A DNA stretch of 64,000 bases from Rhizobium rhizogenes NBRC 13257 (GTDB lineage: Bacteria; Pseudomonadota; Alphaproteobacteria; Rhizobiales; Rhizobiaceae), in assembly GCF_000696095.1 (NCBI RefSeq), contig NZ_BAYX01000018.1:1-64000 (forward strand), given 5' to 3'. The notes beneath the pieces are model-generated. The model saw only the letters and a program-made list of their open reading frames with translations. It was not told where the DNA came from and made no database searches. Of this stretch, positions 43,701 to 51,398 are shown one piece after another. Position 1 is the first letter of the stretch, and every line of letters starts with the position of its first letter. The translations under genes and the position numbers were made by a program.

Positions 43701-43896
43701 CGCCGGGCCAGATGGTCTGCACGACCATGACACGGAAGGTGAAATCCGGATCCTCCTTCTGGCCCATATGGGTCAGGCCGAACGCACCGGCGATGATGAT
43801 CAGCGCGAACAGGAAGCGCGCGATGCTCGGATGGGCGATCGCCCAACGCGACAGGTTGAAAGGCTTCTTCTCTTCCGAGGTGCTGTTGATAGTCAT
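40741..43896 (-). CDS. RND-family efflux pump inner-membrane transporter
   Basis: A 1051-aa proton-driven exporter of the AcrB/HAE1 superfamily, with a first TM helix near residue 20, a large periplasmic loop, the TM bundle around 340-540 (ALIIALGLLVDDAMIVVELMERK holds the intramembrane Asp pair) and a second half with the same layout. Overall it is closest to the VexF/AcrF-like pumps that work with lipoprotein adaptors. It follows the adaptor gene by 20 bases. No outer-membrane partner is encoded here, so a TolC homologue elsewhere is expected. Confidence 0.93.
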   Translation of the reverse strand: MTINSTSEEKKPFNLSRWAIAHPSIARFLFALIIIAGAFGLTHMGQKEDPDFTFRVMVVQTIWPGASLQDMEDQVVNKIERKLQETPHLDWVKSYTRAGFAITTVQIKGDTNTAQVKDAFYQVRKKVGDIANTLPSGLQGPYFNDEFGDTYITLHSISGDGYSYPELKKFAIQARDMLLATPGVEKAVIIGDQPEQIYIDVSSKVLAERGLTLTALQNAIVGQNNVDPAGTVDTSTRSVRISVEGDVNKIEDIKNLRLTAGGQVTRLGDIATVSAGLQDPYTAKFLYNGHESVQLGVVMANGNKVTDVGAAVEETYKRFTASLPVGVQVDQVSNQPEVVTDAISEFMHALGEALVIVLIVSFLSIGWRSGLVIAIAIPLVLAATFAIMYELGIDLQRISLGALIIALGLLVDDAMIVVELMERKLEEGLAKLDAASFAYSSTAFPMLTGTLITTAGFIPVGFAASTAGEYVRTLFYVVGIALVISWFVAVYFTPWLGYMILKQRHHVGEHHDVFDTRFYRRLRSSVAWAVRHRVIVLLLTIAAFVGSLWSFQFIPQNFFPQSSRPEILVDLWLPEGTSIKEVERQAQALQARVADDPDKRFVATYVGQGAPRFFLPLDQQLTNPNYAQMLVMAKDEPARERLITKLRGILAADFPTVRGKVDRLFLGPPTGWPVQLRVMGPDRQEVRHIADEVRQRFAQNPLLGAIHDDWLEPVPAMKLVIDQDRARALGVTSQRIRQMLQATMSGATLDNYREGEETVGIVVREPAASRHLLTSVNSIYIPTDSGGFVPLSQVAKIEPVMEQSIEWRRDRLPTITVRATLPDNVQSNDVTAKLYNDMADLRNSLPAGYKIEIQGGAEDSAESQASIAAKAPIMLIIIVVLLMAQLQHFGKAMLVLATGPLGIIGAAGALLISGAPFGFVAILGVIALLGIIIRNSIILVDQIDQDIAVGMDRKEAIVGAAVRRFRPIVLTALTAVLALIPISRGVFWGPLAYSMMGGILVATVLTIFVLPAGYALFFGREPKTKSAEPLVDKPQESNDAVDHLPPAMAAE

Positions 43897-43916
43897 GGTC
43901 TCGCCCCTCGATCCGC

Positions 43917-45074
43917 TTAGCGCACGATATCGGCAGCGGCCGTGACGGCGCCGCCATTGGTCGCGGCCGATACCTGCTGGGCATCCGGCACCTTGACCTT
44001 CATATTCTCGGTCATGAATTGCGTGCCGGCGGCAACGACGACATCGCCGGCCTTCAGGCCGTCGGCGATACGTACGCCGTCATCGGCAAAATCGGCGACC
44101 TTGACGTTGCGGGAATGCACCGAGCCGGCGCTGCGGTCGACCAGCCAGACGATCTGCTGGCCGTCCTTCTGGGCAAGCGCGCTCAGCGGAACGGAGACGT
44201 AAGGTTGGGTATTGCCGGCCTCAGCCTCGATCGTCGCGGTCATGCCGAGCAGCACGCGGTGATCGCTCGGCAGGCTGACACGCACTGCAAAGGTCCGTGA
44301 CTGTGCATCGGCGCTGCCCGCCACCTCGCGCACCTTGCCGTCGAGCACCAGCGCGTCGTCGGACCAAAAGCGCGCCTTGACGTCCTTGCCGACCTTGAAT
44401 TGCGCGATATCCATTTCCGGCACAGCGATCAGCACTTCCTTCTCGCCGTCGACAGCGACGGTGATAACGGGCGTGCCGGAGCTGACGACCTGACCGACAT
44501 CGGCATTGACGGTCGTCACGATGCCGTTCATGTCCGACGTCAGATCGCTATAGGCAACCTGGTTTTTCGCCTCAGTCAGCGCCGACACGGCGGAATCCCG
44601 CGTCGAAACGGCTTGATCATAGGAAAGTTCGGCCTGTTCGAGCTGCGACTTCGACCCGACGCTCTTGTCGAAGAGCTGCTGGGCACGATTGCGGGCAAGC
44701 GCCGTCGTCTGCACCTGCTTTTCAGCCGAATCGAGATCCGCCTGCGAGCGGCGCACCGCCAGGGCGTAATCGGTAGAGTCGATGCGGGCGAGCACATCGC
44801 CGGGCTTCACCTTCTGGCCGATATCCACCTTGCGCTCGACGATCTTGCCGCTGACGCGGAAGCCAAGGTTCATATCCGTCCGCGCCTTGACCGAGCCTGA
44901 ATAATCGAGCTTGCGCGTCGTATCCGCCTGCGCGATCTCGATCACCTTGACCGGCCGGATCACCTCCGCCGCCTCTTCCTTCTTCTCGTTGCAGCCGGAA
45001 AGCGTAAGACCAACAGCGGCAATGAATGCAGCGCCGGCTATGGATCGTATCGTCGTGGTCGTCAGCGAACGCAT
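43917..45074 (-). CDS. RND efflux periplasmic adaptor lipoprotein
   Basis: A 385-aa membrane-fusion protein. Signal sequence with lipobox LSGC (Cys about residue 28). The lipoyl half-motifs flank an alpha-hairpin (about 95-165, RSQADLDSAEKQVQTTALAR), then a beta-barrel and membrane-proximal domain. The start at 45074 is fixed by AAGGAGAGCGAC. Lies 58 bases after tetR and upstream of the pump gene. Confidence 0.92.
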   Translation of the reverse strand: MRSLTTTTIRSIAGAAFIAAVGLTLSGCNEKKEEAAEVIRPVKVIEIAQADTTRKLDYSGSVKARTDMNLGFRVSGKIVERKVDIGQKVKPGDVLARIDSTDYALAVRRSQADLDSAEKQVQTTALARNRAQQLFDKSVGSKSQLEQAELSYDQAVSTRDSAVSALTEAKNQVAYSDLTSDMNGIVTTVNADVGQVVSSGTPVITVAVDGEKEVLIAVPEMDIAQFKVGKDVKARFWSDDALVLDGKVREVAGSADAQSRTFAVRVSLPSDHRVLLGMTATIEAEAGNTQPYVSVPLSALAQKDGQQIVWLVDRSAGSVHSRNVKVADFADDGVRIADGLKAGDVVVAAGTQFMTENMKVKVPDAQQVSAATNGGAVTAAADIVR

Positions 45075-45132
45075 GTCGCTCTCCTTAGTCAAACGGAATG
45101 CAAGCACGGCCGATCATTCGGCACGCGGACTG

Positions 45133-45741
45133 CTATTTCTTCAGCGCCCTGATGGCGAATTCGATAAGGTCTTCGGGTTCGGCCCGGTTCGGCTTGCTAA
45201 GACTTTGCGCGACCATCTGCGGATGGCAAAGGATGGTCGTCGCCGCGCCGAAGCATTTCGATGCAACATAGGGGTCCTGCTCAAGAAATTCGCCGGCAGC
45301 GATACCCTCAGCGATGATCTCGGCTATCAAATCATGAATACGATCGATAAACTTTTCGATGACGTGCCAATCGTGCTCGATGGCGATGACCACCATCTCA
45401 TGCACCTTCTGCTCGTCGAGCATGTTTTCGCACGTCTGCTTGTATTGCGCATAGACATAGGCATGCAGCCGGTCGGAGGCGCTGATCGGGCGGCGGCGGA
45501 TTTCCAGCGCCATCTGGTAGCTGTATTCAAGCATCCGGCCGCAAACGGCCTGGCGAATTTCAGTCTTTGAAGCAAAGAAGCGGTAGATATTCGCCGTGGA
45601 CATGCCGAGGTCGCGAGCGATGTCGGCGACCGTCGTCTTGGCGTAACCGTAGTGGCGAAACAGCCTTTCGGCTGCGTCGAGGATTTTTGTGATGTTTTCC
45701 TGACGCGCCGGATCGGCGCTGACATCGGAAAGATCAAGCAT
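45133..45741 (-). CDS. TetR-family repressor of the RND pump
   Basis: A 202-aa regulator. HTH: ILDAAERLFRHYGYAKTTVADIARDLGMSTANIYRFF, a full TetR N-terminal domain; the rest is a helical ligand domain. It is the first gene of the pump operon and has a perfect 11-bp-arm inverted repeat 14 bases upstream, so it most likely represses itself and the pump until an inducer binds. Confidence 0.92.
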   Translation of the reverse strand: MLDLSDVSADPARQENITKILDAAERLFRHYGYAKTTVADIARDLGMSTANIYRFFASKTEIRQAVCGRMLEYSYQMALEIRRRPISASDRLHAYVYAQYKQTCENMLDEQKVHEMVVIAIEHDWHVIEKFIDRIHDLIAEIIAEGIAAGEFLEQDPYVASKCFGAATTILCHPQMVAQSLSKPNRAEPEDLIEFAIRALKK

Positions 45742-45754
45742 GGTTTACTTTCGA

Positions 45755-45792
45755 TTTACGAGTGACGATTTTCAATTTTCATCACTCGTAAA
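45755..45792. promoter_or_regulatory. Palindromic TetR operator
   Basis: TTTACGAGTGA (45755-45765) and TCACTCGTAAA (45782-45792) are perfect inverted arms separated by 16 bases, and similarity extends three bases inward (CGA versus TGA). The element sits directly before the tetR start, where it would overlap the operon promoter. Confidence 0.8.
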
Positions 45793-45862
45793 CCATAAGG
45801 CCACACCTGTCAAGAAACCGCACCGGCAACCGGACGGTTGAAACAGCGGTCGTGATCAGGTG

Positions 45863-46342
45863 TCAGGCACCCAGAATATGGGGACGGAAACGACGGACGC
45901 TCAGCAAGCCGACAATCAGGAATGCAATCAGCAGCACCGCCTGAACAGCCAGAAGCGGCGGCTCGTTCCCCTGTGGCGCCAGCGCGTTCAGCGCAGGGAT
46001 CTTCTGGAAGGATTGGACGATCAGGACAATGCAATTGAGGTAGTGCATGAACAGGCTGCCGACGATAAAGACGAGCCGCCAGAAGCCGGTCATCTGAAAC
46101 TTATAACGCGCGAGCGCCGTGGGAATGAAGATCAGAACCGAGATGATGCCGAATATGATGCCCGGTGTCACGCCGTTAAAGGGAAAGAGAAACCCGGTCA
46201 GGCTCGTCAGCAGGATTGTGACCATATAGACGAGCGTCGACCGTTCGTGACGGTCGCCGGCGATCAATCCCTGCGCGACGATAACGCCGGCGACGATCGC
46301 GATCAGGCTGATGATGACGTGAATCCAGGTCAGTGCGGACAT
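45863..46342 (-). CDS. Four-helix membrane protein of unknown function
   Basis: A 159-aa inner-membrane protein with four predicted helices: about 4-25, 38-58, 61-80 region and 128-150. Start ATG 46342 (MSALTWIHVIISLIAIVAGV). No family recognised beyond the general DoxX/DUF2306-like look; no charged catalytic groups. Confidence 0.65.
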   Translation of the reverse strand: MSALTWIHVIISLIAIVAGVIVAQGLIAGDRHERSTLVYMVTILLTSLTGFLFPFNGVTPGIIFGIISVLIFIPTALARYKFQMTGFWRLVFIVGSLFMHYLNCIVLIVQSFQKIPALNALAPQGNEPPLLAVQAVLLIAFLIVGLLSVRRFRPHILGA

Positions 46343-46774
46343 GTGAACAATCTCCCTCGCGCAGGACATTTCCGCGACAAGCCTAGTTCGGCTCGATAAT
46401 GAGGGATTGTAGATTTATGCGTGAAACCGCGCCTTCCCGCCGCAAGGCAAGGAAATACCGCCGGACCGCACGTAGCCTTGCCGACCTTGCAGTATAGCCA
46501 ATACTTATGAGGCCGCCGGCTCTTTGAATTGGCGATGCAACGGCATCCCTTCTATTCATCCGATGAATGGCCGGATCGCGAGACGAAATGTCGAGAGCGC
46601 TGTCAGTTATGCGATTGATGAATAACCGGCCGTTATGACCGGCCCTTGTGTGGCTCTCGATAAGACACTCCCGCTCCCCTTATGAAATCCTCTGGAGGAG
46701 GAGCCTACGCGCATCCGCAATTGACGCGGTTGAGCAAGAACCAAGCGCGGAACAAACAGGGAGGAAAATCAGGG
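46343..46774. other. Intergenic region with inverted repeats
   Basis: About 430 bases between divergent membrane-protein genes, no gene supported. ATTCATC-C-GATGAAT forms a perfect palindrome at 46554-46568, and GATGAAT recurs at 46617-46623 followed by ACCGG as at the first site (GGCCGG). ATAAC/GTTAT arms at 46622-46636 form another weak palindrome. These could be regulator sites for the gene at 46775. Confidence 0.4.
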
Positions 46775-47314
46775 ATGAGCACCAATTATGGCGATGTCCG
46801 TCGAGATACGGGCGTAGGAACGAACGTCACGAATAGACCGGCCCTATGGTCAACCATAAAAGCGGGTTTGATCGGGGGGATCACGGGCGGCGTCCTGATC
46901 TGGATATATGAGGCGATCGTCTGGGTCGGCATCCAGCAACTGATGCCGCTGGCGGGCATTCCCCGCAATGCCACGGGCCTTGTATTCGGCAAGGGCGTGC
47001 AGGAATCTCTGGGACTGACGGCCTATTTTCTCGGCACGGCAATCCACTTCTCTTTCGTTTTTGCCTGGGGCATCGCCTTTGCCTGCATCTGGCCGTACTT
47101 CCGGCGCCGCGGCTATGAGGCGACCTTCGTGGCGCTCTTCTATGCTGTCATGATCTGGATCGTGATGCATGCGGCGATCATGGTCGCCACCACGGATCAT
47201 CCCAACTACTTCGATCCGATGGTCGTCATCGGTGGCTTCATGTCGCACTTCTTCTACACCGTGCCGCTAGCCCTGATCGTCAAACGACGCCTTGCAGCGG
47301 AAACCGGCTCGTAA
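46775..47314 (+). CDS. Multi-pass membrane protein of unknown function
   Basis: A 179-aa protein with a soluble N-terminal 20 residues and four helices (about 24-47, 78-102, 112-134, 150-168). ATG 46775 is preceded by GGGAGG 11 bases upstream; longer frames lack support. No motif recognised. Confidence 0.65.
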   Translation: MSTNYGDVRRDTGVGTNVTNRPALWSTIKAGLIGGITGGVLIWIYEAIVWVGIQQLMPLAGIPRNATGLVFGKGVQESLGLTAYFLGTAIHFSFVFAWGIAFACIWPYFRRRGYEATFVALFYAVMIWIVMHAAIMVATTDHPNYFDPMVVIGGFMSHFFYTVPLALIVKRRLAAETGS

Positions 47315-47423
47315 GACCACCAATACCCGTTGGTGTGCAGAAATAGGCCACCTTGCCATCACGGGCAGCGTTCGACAGGCTCTTCGCATCGCGGAGAGCC
47401 TGTCGAATCATTGGATTCCGAGC

Positions 47424-47855
47424 CTAGGCGAGGCGCACTTCCAATGAGATCGGCACCGAGGCAAGCGCCTTGGAGACCGGGCAACCGGCCTTGGCCTTGT
47501 TGGCAAGCTCGGTGAACTTGGCCTCGTCGGCACCGGGAACCTTGCCCGTCAGCGTCAGGTGGATCGCGCTGATGGCAAACCCGCCTTCGACGCTTTCAAG
47601 CGTGACCTTGGCCGTCGTCTCCATGGTCTCGGCAGTGAAGCCCGCCTCATTCAAGATCAGCGACAGCGCCATGGTGAAGCAACCCGCATGCGCCGCGCCG
47701 ATCAACTCCTCCGGATTGGTGCCCGCGACGCCTTCGAAGCGGCTGGCAAAGCCGTAGGGATAATGGTTGAGCGCACCGCTCTGGGTCGAGATCTGGCCCT
47801 TGCCGTCCTTAAGACCGCCGGACCACTGGGCCGAACCTGTGCGATTGATCTGCAT
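47424..47855 (-). CDS. osmC: OsmC-family peroxidase
   Basis: A 143-aa OsmC/Ohr fold enzyme that reduces organic hydroperoxides with two cysteines. Here the cysteines appear in GAAHAGCFTMALS and KAKAGCPVSKAL, the canonical spacing; TNPEELIGAAHAGC is diagnostic of OsmC. AAGGAGGACGGT before the start. Likely cytoplasmic, induced by osmotic or peroxide stress. Confidence 0.93.
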   Translation of the reverse strand: MQINRTGSAQWSGGLKDGKGQISTQSGALNHYPYGFASRFEGVAGTNPEELIGAAHAGCFTMALSLILNEAGFTAETMETTAKVTLESVEGGFAISAIHLTLTGKVPGADEAKFTELANKAKAGCPVSKALASVPISLEVRLA

Positions 47856-48090
47856 ACCGTCCTCCTTGTCGTTGATTAAACCTTGGAAAAAAGGGGCTTT
47901 GCCCTCCCGGCAATGGCCGATGGGGAACCGCCTTCTGGCAGCCCCAATCAGCAATATAGTGTTCTATCCGTCGATGACGACAGCGCAGTAACGGCGAGCC
48001 CACCGCTGCCTTGAAAAGACGCGCTGTTTTCTTCCAGGAAGATCCAAAATGGCGCATCCACCCTTTCTAGTCGCGCAAGTCAGTTGACAA

Positions 48091-48125
48091 ATCATCATAC
48101 CAGGGAATTGCCTGTGTATGATGAT
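48091..48125. promoter_or_regulatory. Inverted repeat, candidate operator of the GntR/dgoD unit
   Basis: ATCATCATAC (48091-48100) and GTATGATGAT (48116-48125) are perfect 10-bp arms with a 15-base spacer. A TTGACA at 48084-48089 immediately before could be a -35 element. It stands 44 bases before the GntR start, so autoregulation is likely. The rest of 47856-48168 holds no gene. Confidence 0.65.
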
Positions 48126-48168
48126 TGTAGTAAGGTGTTTTCGACTGCGAGGAGCGGGGAAGAGATAG

Positions 48169-48933
48169 TTGGATTCGTTTGAACGGCAAGAGCATGGCTT
48201 GGTTGATCGGCCGGAACGCCGCCCGCGCGTGCGCCGGAACGTGACGGCGGCGATTGCTGAAGATATCTGCTCCGAACGCTATCCATCGGGCTCGGCCCTG
48301 CCGCGCGAAAACGATCTCTGCGAGCTCTATGGCGTCAGCCGTACCGTCATCCGCGAATCCCTGAAGATCTTGGAATCGAAAGGTCTCGTGCGCGGCAAGC
48401 CACGCATCGGCACCACCGTCTGCGACAAGGATGACTGGAACATCCTCGATCAGGACGTGCTCGAATGGATGGGACCTTATATTGCCGAATTCGATATTCT
48501 CGGCAGCATCCTCGAGGCGCGGCGCACCATCGAACCTGTCGCGGCCGAGTACGCCGCCGAGCGCGCCACTGCCCAGGAGATTGCCGATCTCGACCGGGCC
48601 TGGCGGCAGATGTGCGAGTCCGGCGACGATCCGGAGCGCTTCACCGAAGCCGACGTGACGTTCCATACGGTGCTGCTGGGCGCCAGCCACAACCAAGTGT
48701 TCCGCCGCCTGTCGAGTGCCATCCATGCCGGCCTCAAATACGCACTGCACGCCTCCAATGTCGCCGCCGACAGCCGCGACGAGGCGATCGCCGTGCATGG
48801 CGAGCTGGTGGAGGCGCTGCGCCTGCGCAACGGCATTGCCGCGCGCGACTGCACCCATCGCCTGCTGGACCTTGCCGCTCGCGACCTCGCCGCCGGAAAG
48901 GCGATGGGACGAGCGGAGAAAAGCAGGACCTGA
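48169..48933 (+). CDS. FadR-subfamily GntR regulator
   Basis: A 254-aa regulator. The N-terminal winged helix (AIAEDICSERYPSGSALPRE, LCELYGVSRTVIRESLKILESKGLV) and a C-terminal FCD effector domain with conserved Asp/His (ADVTFHTVLLGAS). It precedes dgoD by 62 bases on the same strand and is most likely the galactonate- or aldonate-responsive repressor (DgoR-like). Start is TTG with GGAGCGGGGAAG upstream. Confidence 0.88.
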   Translation: MDSFERQEHGLVDRPERRPRVRRNVTAAIAEDICSERYPSGSALPRENDLCELYGVSRTVIRESLKILESKGLVRGKPRIGTTVCDKDDWNILDQDVLEWMGPYIAEFDILGSILEARRTIEPVAAEYAAERATAQEIADLDRAWRQMCESGDDPERFTEADVTFHTVLLGASHNQVFRRLSSAIHAGLKYALHASNVAADSRDEAIAVHGELVEALRLRNGIAARDCTHRLLDLAARDLAAGKAMGRAEKSRT

Positions 48934-48995
48934 AACCCCGAGATCCGCGGCCTTCCGCCGCCGATGTGACCAAAAGCCGAAACGGAAGCATTCCC

Positions 48996-50144
48996 ATGAA
49001 AATCACCAAACTGACGACCTATATCGTGCCGCCGCGCTGGATGTTCCTGAAGATCGAAACTGACGAAGGCATCGTCGGCTGGGGTGAACCAGTCGTCGAA
49101 GGCCGCGCGCTCACCGTCCAGGCCGCCGTGCACGAGCTGGAAGACTATCTGATCGGCAAGGATCCCTTCCTGATCGAGGACCATTGGAATGTCATGTACC
49201 GCGCCGGCTTCTATCGCGGCGGCGCCGTCCACATGAGCGCCATTGCCGGCATCGACCAGGCGCTGTGGGACATCAAGGGCAAGGCGCTCGGCCAGCCGAT
49301 CCATTCGCTGCTCGGCGGCCAGGTGCGTGACAAGATCAAGGTCTATTCCTGGATCGGCGGCGACCGTCCTTCCGACGTTGCCAACAACGCCAAAGAGGTC
49401 GTCGCTCGCGGCTTCAAGGCGATTAAGCTCAACGGCTGCGAGGAAATGCAGATCGTCGACACCTACGACAAGGTGGAAAAGGCAGTCGAGACCATCGCCA
49501 CCATCCGCGAGGCAATTGGCCCCTATGTCGGCATCGGTGTCGATTTCCACGGCCGCGTCCATCGCCCGATGGCCAAGGTTCTCGCCAAGGAGCTGGAACC
49601 CTACAAGCTGCTGTTCATCGAAGAGCCGGTACTCTCCGAAAACCGCGAAGCCTTGAAGGAAATCGCCAATCATTGCTCGACGCCGATCGCGCTCGGCGAG
49701 CGGCTCTTCTCGCGCTGGGACTTCAAGCAGGTCCTGTCGGACGGCTATGTCGACATTCTTCAGCCCGACCTCTCACACGCCGGCGGCATCACCGAATGCC
49801 GCAAGATCGCGGCCATGGCGGAAGCCTATGACGTGGCGCTGGCGCCGCATTGCCCGCTCGGTCCGATCGCTCTTGCCGCCTGCCTGCAGGTCGACGCCGT
49901 CAGCTACAATGCCTTCATCCAGGAGCAGAGCCTCGGCATCCACTACAACAAGGGCAACGACATCCTCGACTACATCTCCAACAAGGAAGTCTTCCACTAC
50001 GCCGACGGCTTCGTCAGCATCCCGCAAGGCCCCGGCCTCGGCATCGAAGTGGACGAAGCCTACGTCATCGAACGCGCCAAGGAAGGCCATCGCTGGCGCA
50101 ACCCGGTCTGGCGTCATGAAGATGGCAGCGTAGCGGAATGGTAG
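48996..50144 (+). CDS. dgoD: D-galactonate dehydratase
   Basis: A 382-aa enolase-superfamily enzyme (mandelate racemase type) making 2-keto-3-deoxy-galactonate from D-galactonate in the De Ley-Doudoroff pathway. MKITKLTTYIVPPRWMFLKI, DFHGRVHRPMAKVLAKELEP (first metal Asp), EEPVLSEN, ALGERLFSRWDF (Glu) and APHCPLGPIALAA (His) match DgoD closely. A much longer open frame upstream is an artefact; ATG 48996 has GGAAG before it. The later pathway genes (kinase, aldolase) are not in the window. Confidence 0.93.
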   Translation: MKITKLTTYIVPPRWMFLKIETDEGIVGWGEPVVEGRALTVQAAVHELEDYLIGKDPFLIEDHWNVMYRAGFYRGGAVHMSAIAGIDQALWDIKGKALGQPIHSLLGGQVRDKIKVYSWIGGDRPSDVANNAKEVVARGFKAIKLNGCEEMQIVDTYDKVEKAVETIATIREAIGPYVGIGVDFHGRVHRPMAKVLAKELEPYKLLFIEEPVLSENREALKEIANHCSTPIALGERLFSRWDFKQVLSDGYVDILQPDLSHAGGITECRKIAAMAEAYDVALAPHCPLGPIALAACLQVDAVSYNAFIQEQSLGIHYNKGNDILDYISNKEVFHYADGFVSIPQGPGLGIEVDEAYVIERAKEGHRWRNPVWRHEDGSVAEW

Positions 50145-50202
50145 GTCGCTGACATTTTTTGAGGGGTGGGTGTCAGGGACCGCAGTCTCTCATGTGACGC
50201 AC

Positions 50203-50400
50203 CTCTGATACCCCCTTTGTCACTTCGTGACATCTCCCTCACAAGGGGGGAGATTGTTGGGAGGATGCCGCCCGCTCTCCTTAAGGCGATCAGCCTCGAT
50301 TTCAGCAGACTCAACATCAGTTTGAGGCGAGAGAGTACCACAAGTTACCAATCTCCCCCCTTGTGGGGGAGATGTCACGTCAGTGACAGAGGAGGGTGAG
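50203..50400. repeat. Intergenic inverted repeat (RIME/MITE-like)
   Basis: About 50 bases at 50203-50256 (CCCTTTGTCACTTCGTGACA, then CTCACAAGGGGGGAGATTG) recur as an inverted copy at 50349-50400 (CAATCTCCCCCCTTGTGGGG, then TGTCAC..GTGACAGAGGAGGG). Each copy contains its own small hairpin (GTCAC/GTGAC). I recall closely similar GC-rich inter-gene repeats scattered in Rhizobium genomes. The region 50145-50659 has no gene. Confidence 0.75.
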
Positions 50401-50514
50401 GAACTCTCAGTGAACTCGGAAGCTGCCACAACGTTCTGACGACGCCTCGGAGCATGCATCATCGCGCTCCTACGAATAGACCGCTACTGACCAACCACCC
50501 CAATCCCAACCCCA

Positions 50515-50555
50515 AAATAAAGTACGCCTGCGGTATCGGCGCAGATACCGCAGGC
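50515..50555 (-). terminator. Terminator downstream of the BI-1 gene
   Basis: GCCTGCGGTATC (50526-50537) and GATACCGCAGGC (50544-50555) form a perfect 12-bp stem with a six-base loop. On the minus strand it is followed by GTACTTTATTTTG, a T-rich tail. Confidence 0.75.
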
Positions 50556-50659
50556 GCGTCATGCGTCTCACAAACCCCCAGGGAGACGCATTCCCGGAGC
50601 ACGATCAAACGAAAGAGTGGAGTAACTTTCAGATCATGCCCAAGCTTAAAAGTCCGATG

Positions 50660-51376
50660 CTATTCCCGCTCGCCCGTGAAGTTCAGGAGAAGCTGGAAGA
50701 TGTTGACGAAGTTCAGGTAGAGCGACAGTGCGCCAAAGACAGCGAGCTTCTGCGAAGTCTCCTGATCGTGGTTCTCGGCATACTGTTCCTTGATGTTCTG
50801 CGTATCCCAGGCGGTCAGGCCGACGAAGACCACGATGCCGATGATCGAGATGGCGAACTGCAGCGCGCTCGAGCCCAGGAAGATATTGACGACGCTGGCG
50901 ATGATGACGCCGAACAGGCCCATCATCAGGAACGAGCCGATATTGGCAAGGTCACGCTTGGTCGTATAGCCGTAGAGACTGGTCGCGCCAAACATGGTGG
51001 CAGCGATGAAGAAGGTCCGCGCGATGCTGGTGCCGGTGAAGACCAGGAACACCGATGCAAGCGACAGGCCCATGACGGCACAGAAAGCCCAGAACATCGT
51101 TTGCGCCGCACTCGCCGACATCGTCTGGATGCGGAACGAGAAGAACAGCACGAAGGCGAGCGGCGCCAGCATGACGACCCACTTCAGCGGCGACTGGAAG
51201 ATCGGCACGTAGAGCGCCGGCGTCGTGCCGACGATCATCGCGACGATACCGGTCACCACAAGGCCAATGCCCATGTAGTTGTAGACGCGCAGCATGTGCT
51301 TGCGCAGGCCTTCGTCGAAGAGCGCCTGCGAGCCGGCAGCGGCGCCATAGCCGAAGCGCGGATTGGTCGGGTTCAT
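50660..51376 (-). CDS. Bax inhibitor-1 / YccA family membrane protein
   Basis: A 238-aa protein with seven hydrophobic helices: a cytoplasmic N-terminus (MNPTNPRFGYGAAAGSQALF), helices from about residue 35, and the conserved end region (LTAWDTQNIKEQYAE). BI-1/YccA proteins are thought to be pH-sensitive ion (calcium) leak channels or FtsH modulators. Start at 51376. Separate from the sigma factor pair. Confidence 0.9.
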   Translation of the reverse strand: MNPTNPRFGYGAAAGSQALFDEGLRKHMLRVYNYMGIGLVVTGIVAMIVGTTPALYVPIFQSPLKWVVMLAPLAFVLFFSFRIQTMSASAAQTMFWAFCAVMGLSLASVFLVFTGTSIARTFFIAATMFGATSLYGYTTKRDLANIGSFLMMGLFGVIIASVVNIFLGSSALQFAISIIGIVVFVGLTAWDTQNIKEQYAENHDQETSQKLAVFGALSLYLNFVNIFQLLLNFTGERE

Positions 51377-51398
51377 AGTCGATCTCCTTTGATCAAAA

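Noticed and set aside
48465..50144. 559-aa frame suggesting a fusion to galactonate dehydratase
   Set aside because: The first 177 codons overlap the GntR gene out of frame and have no domain; ATG 48996 gives the family start.
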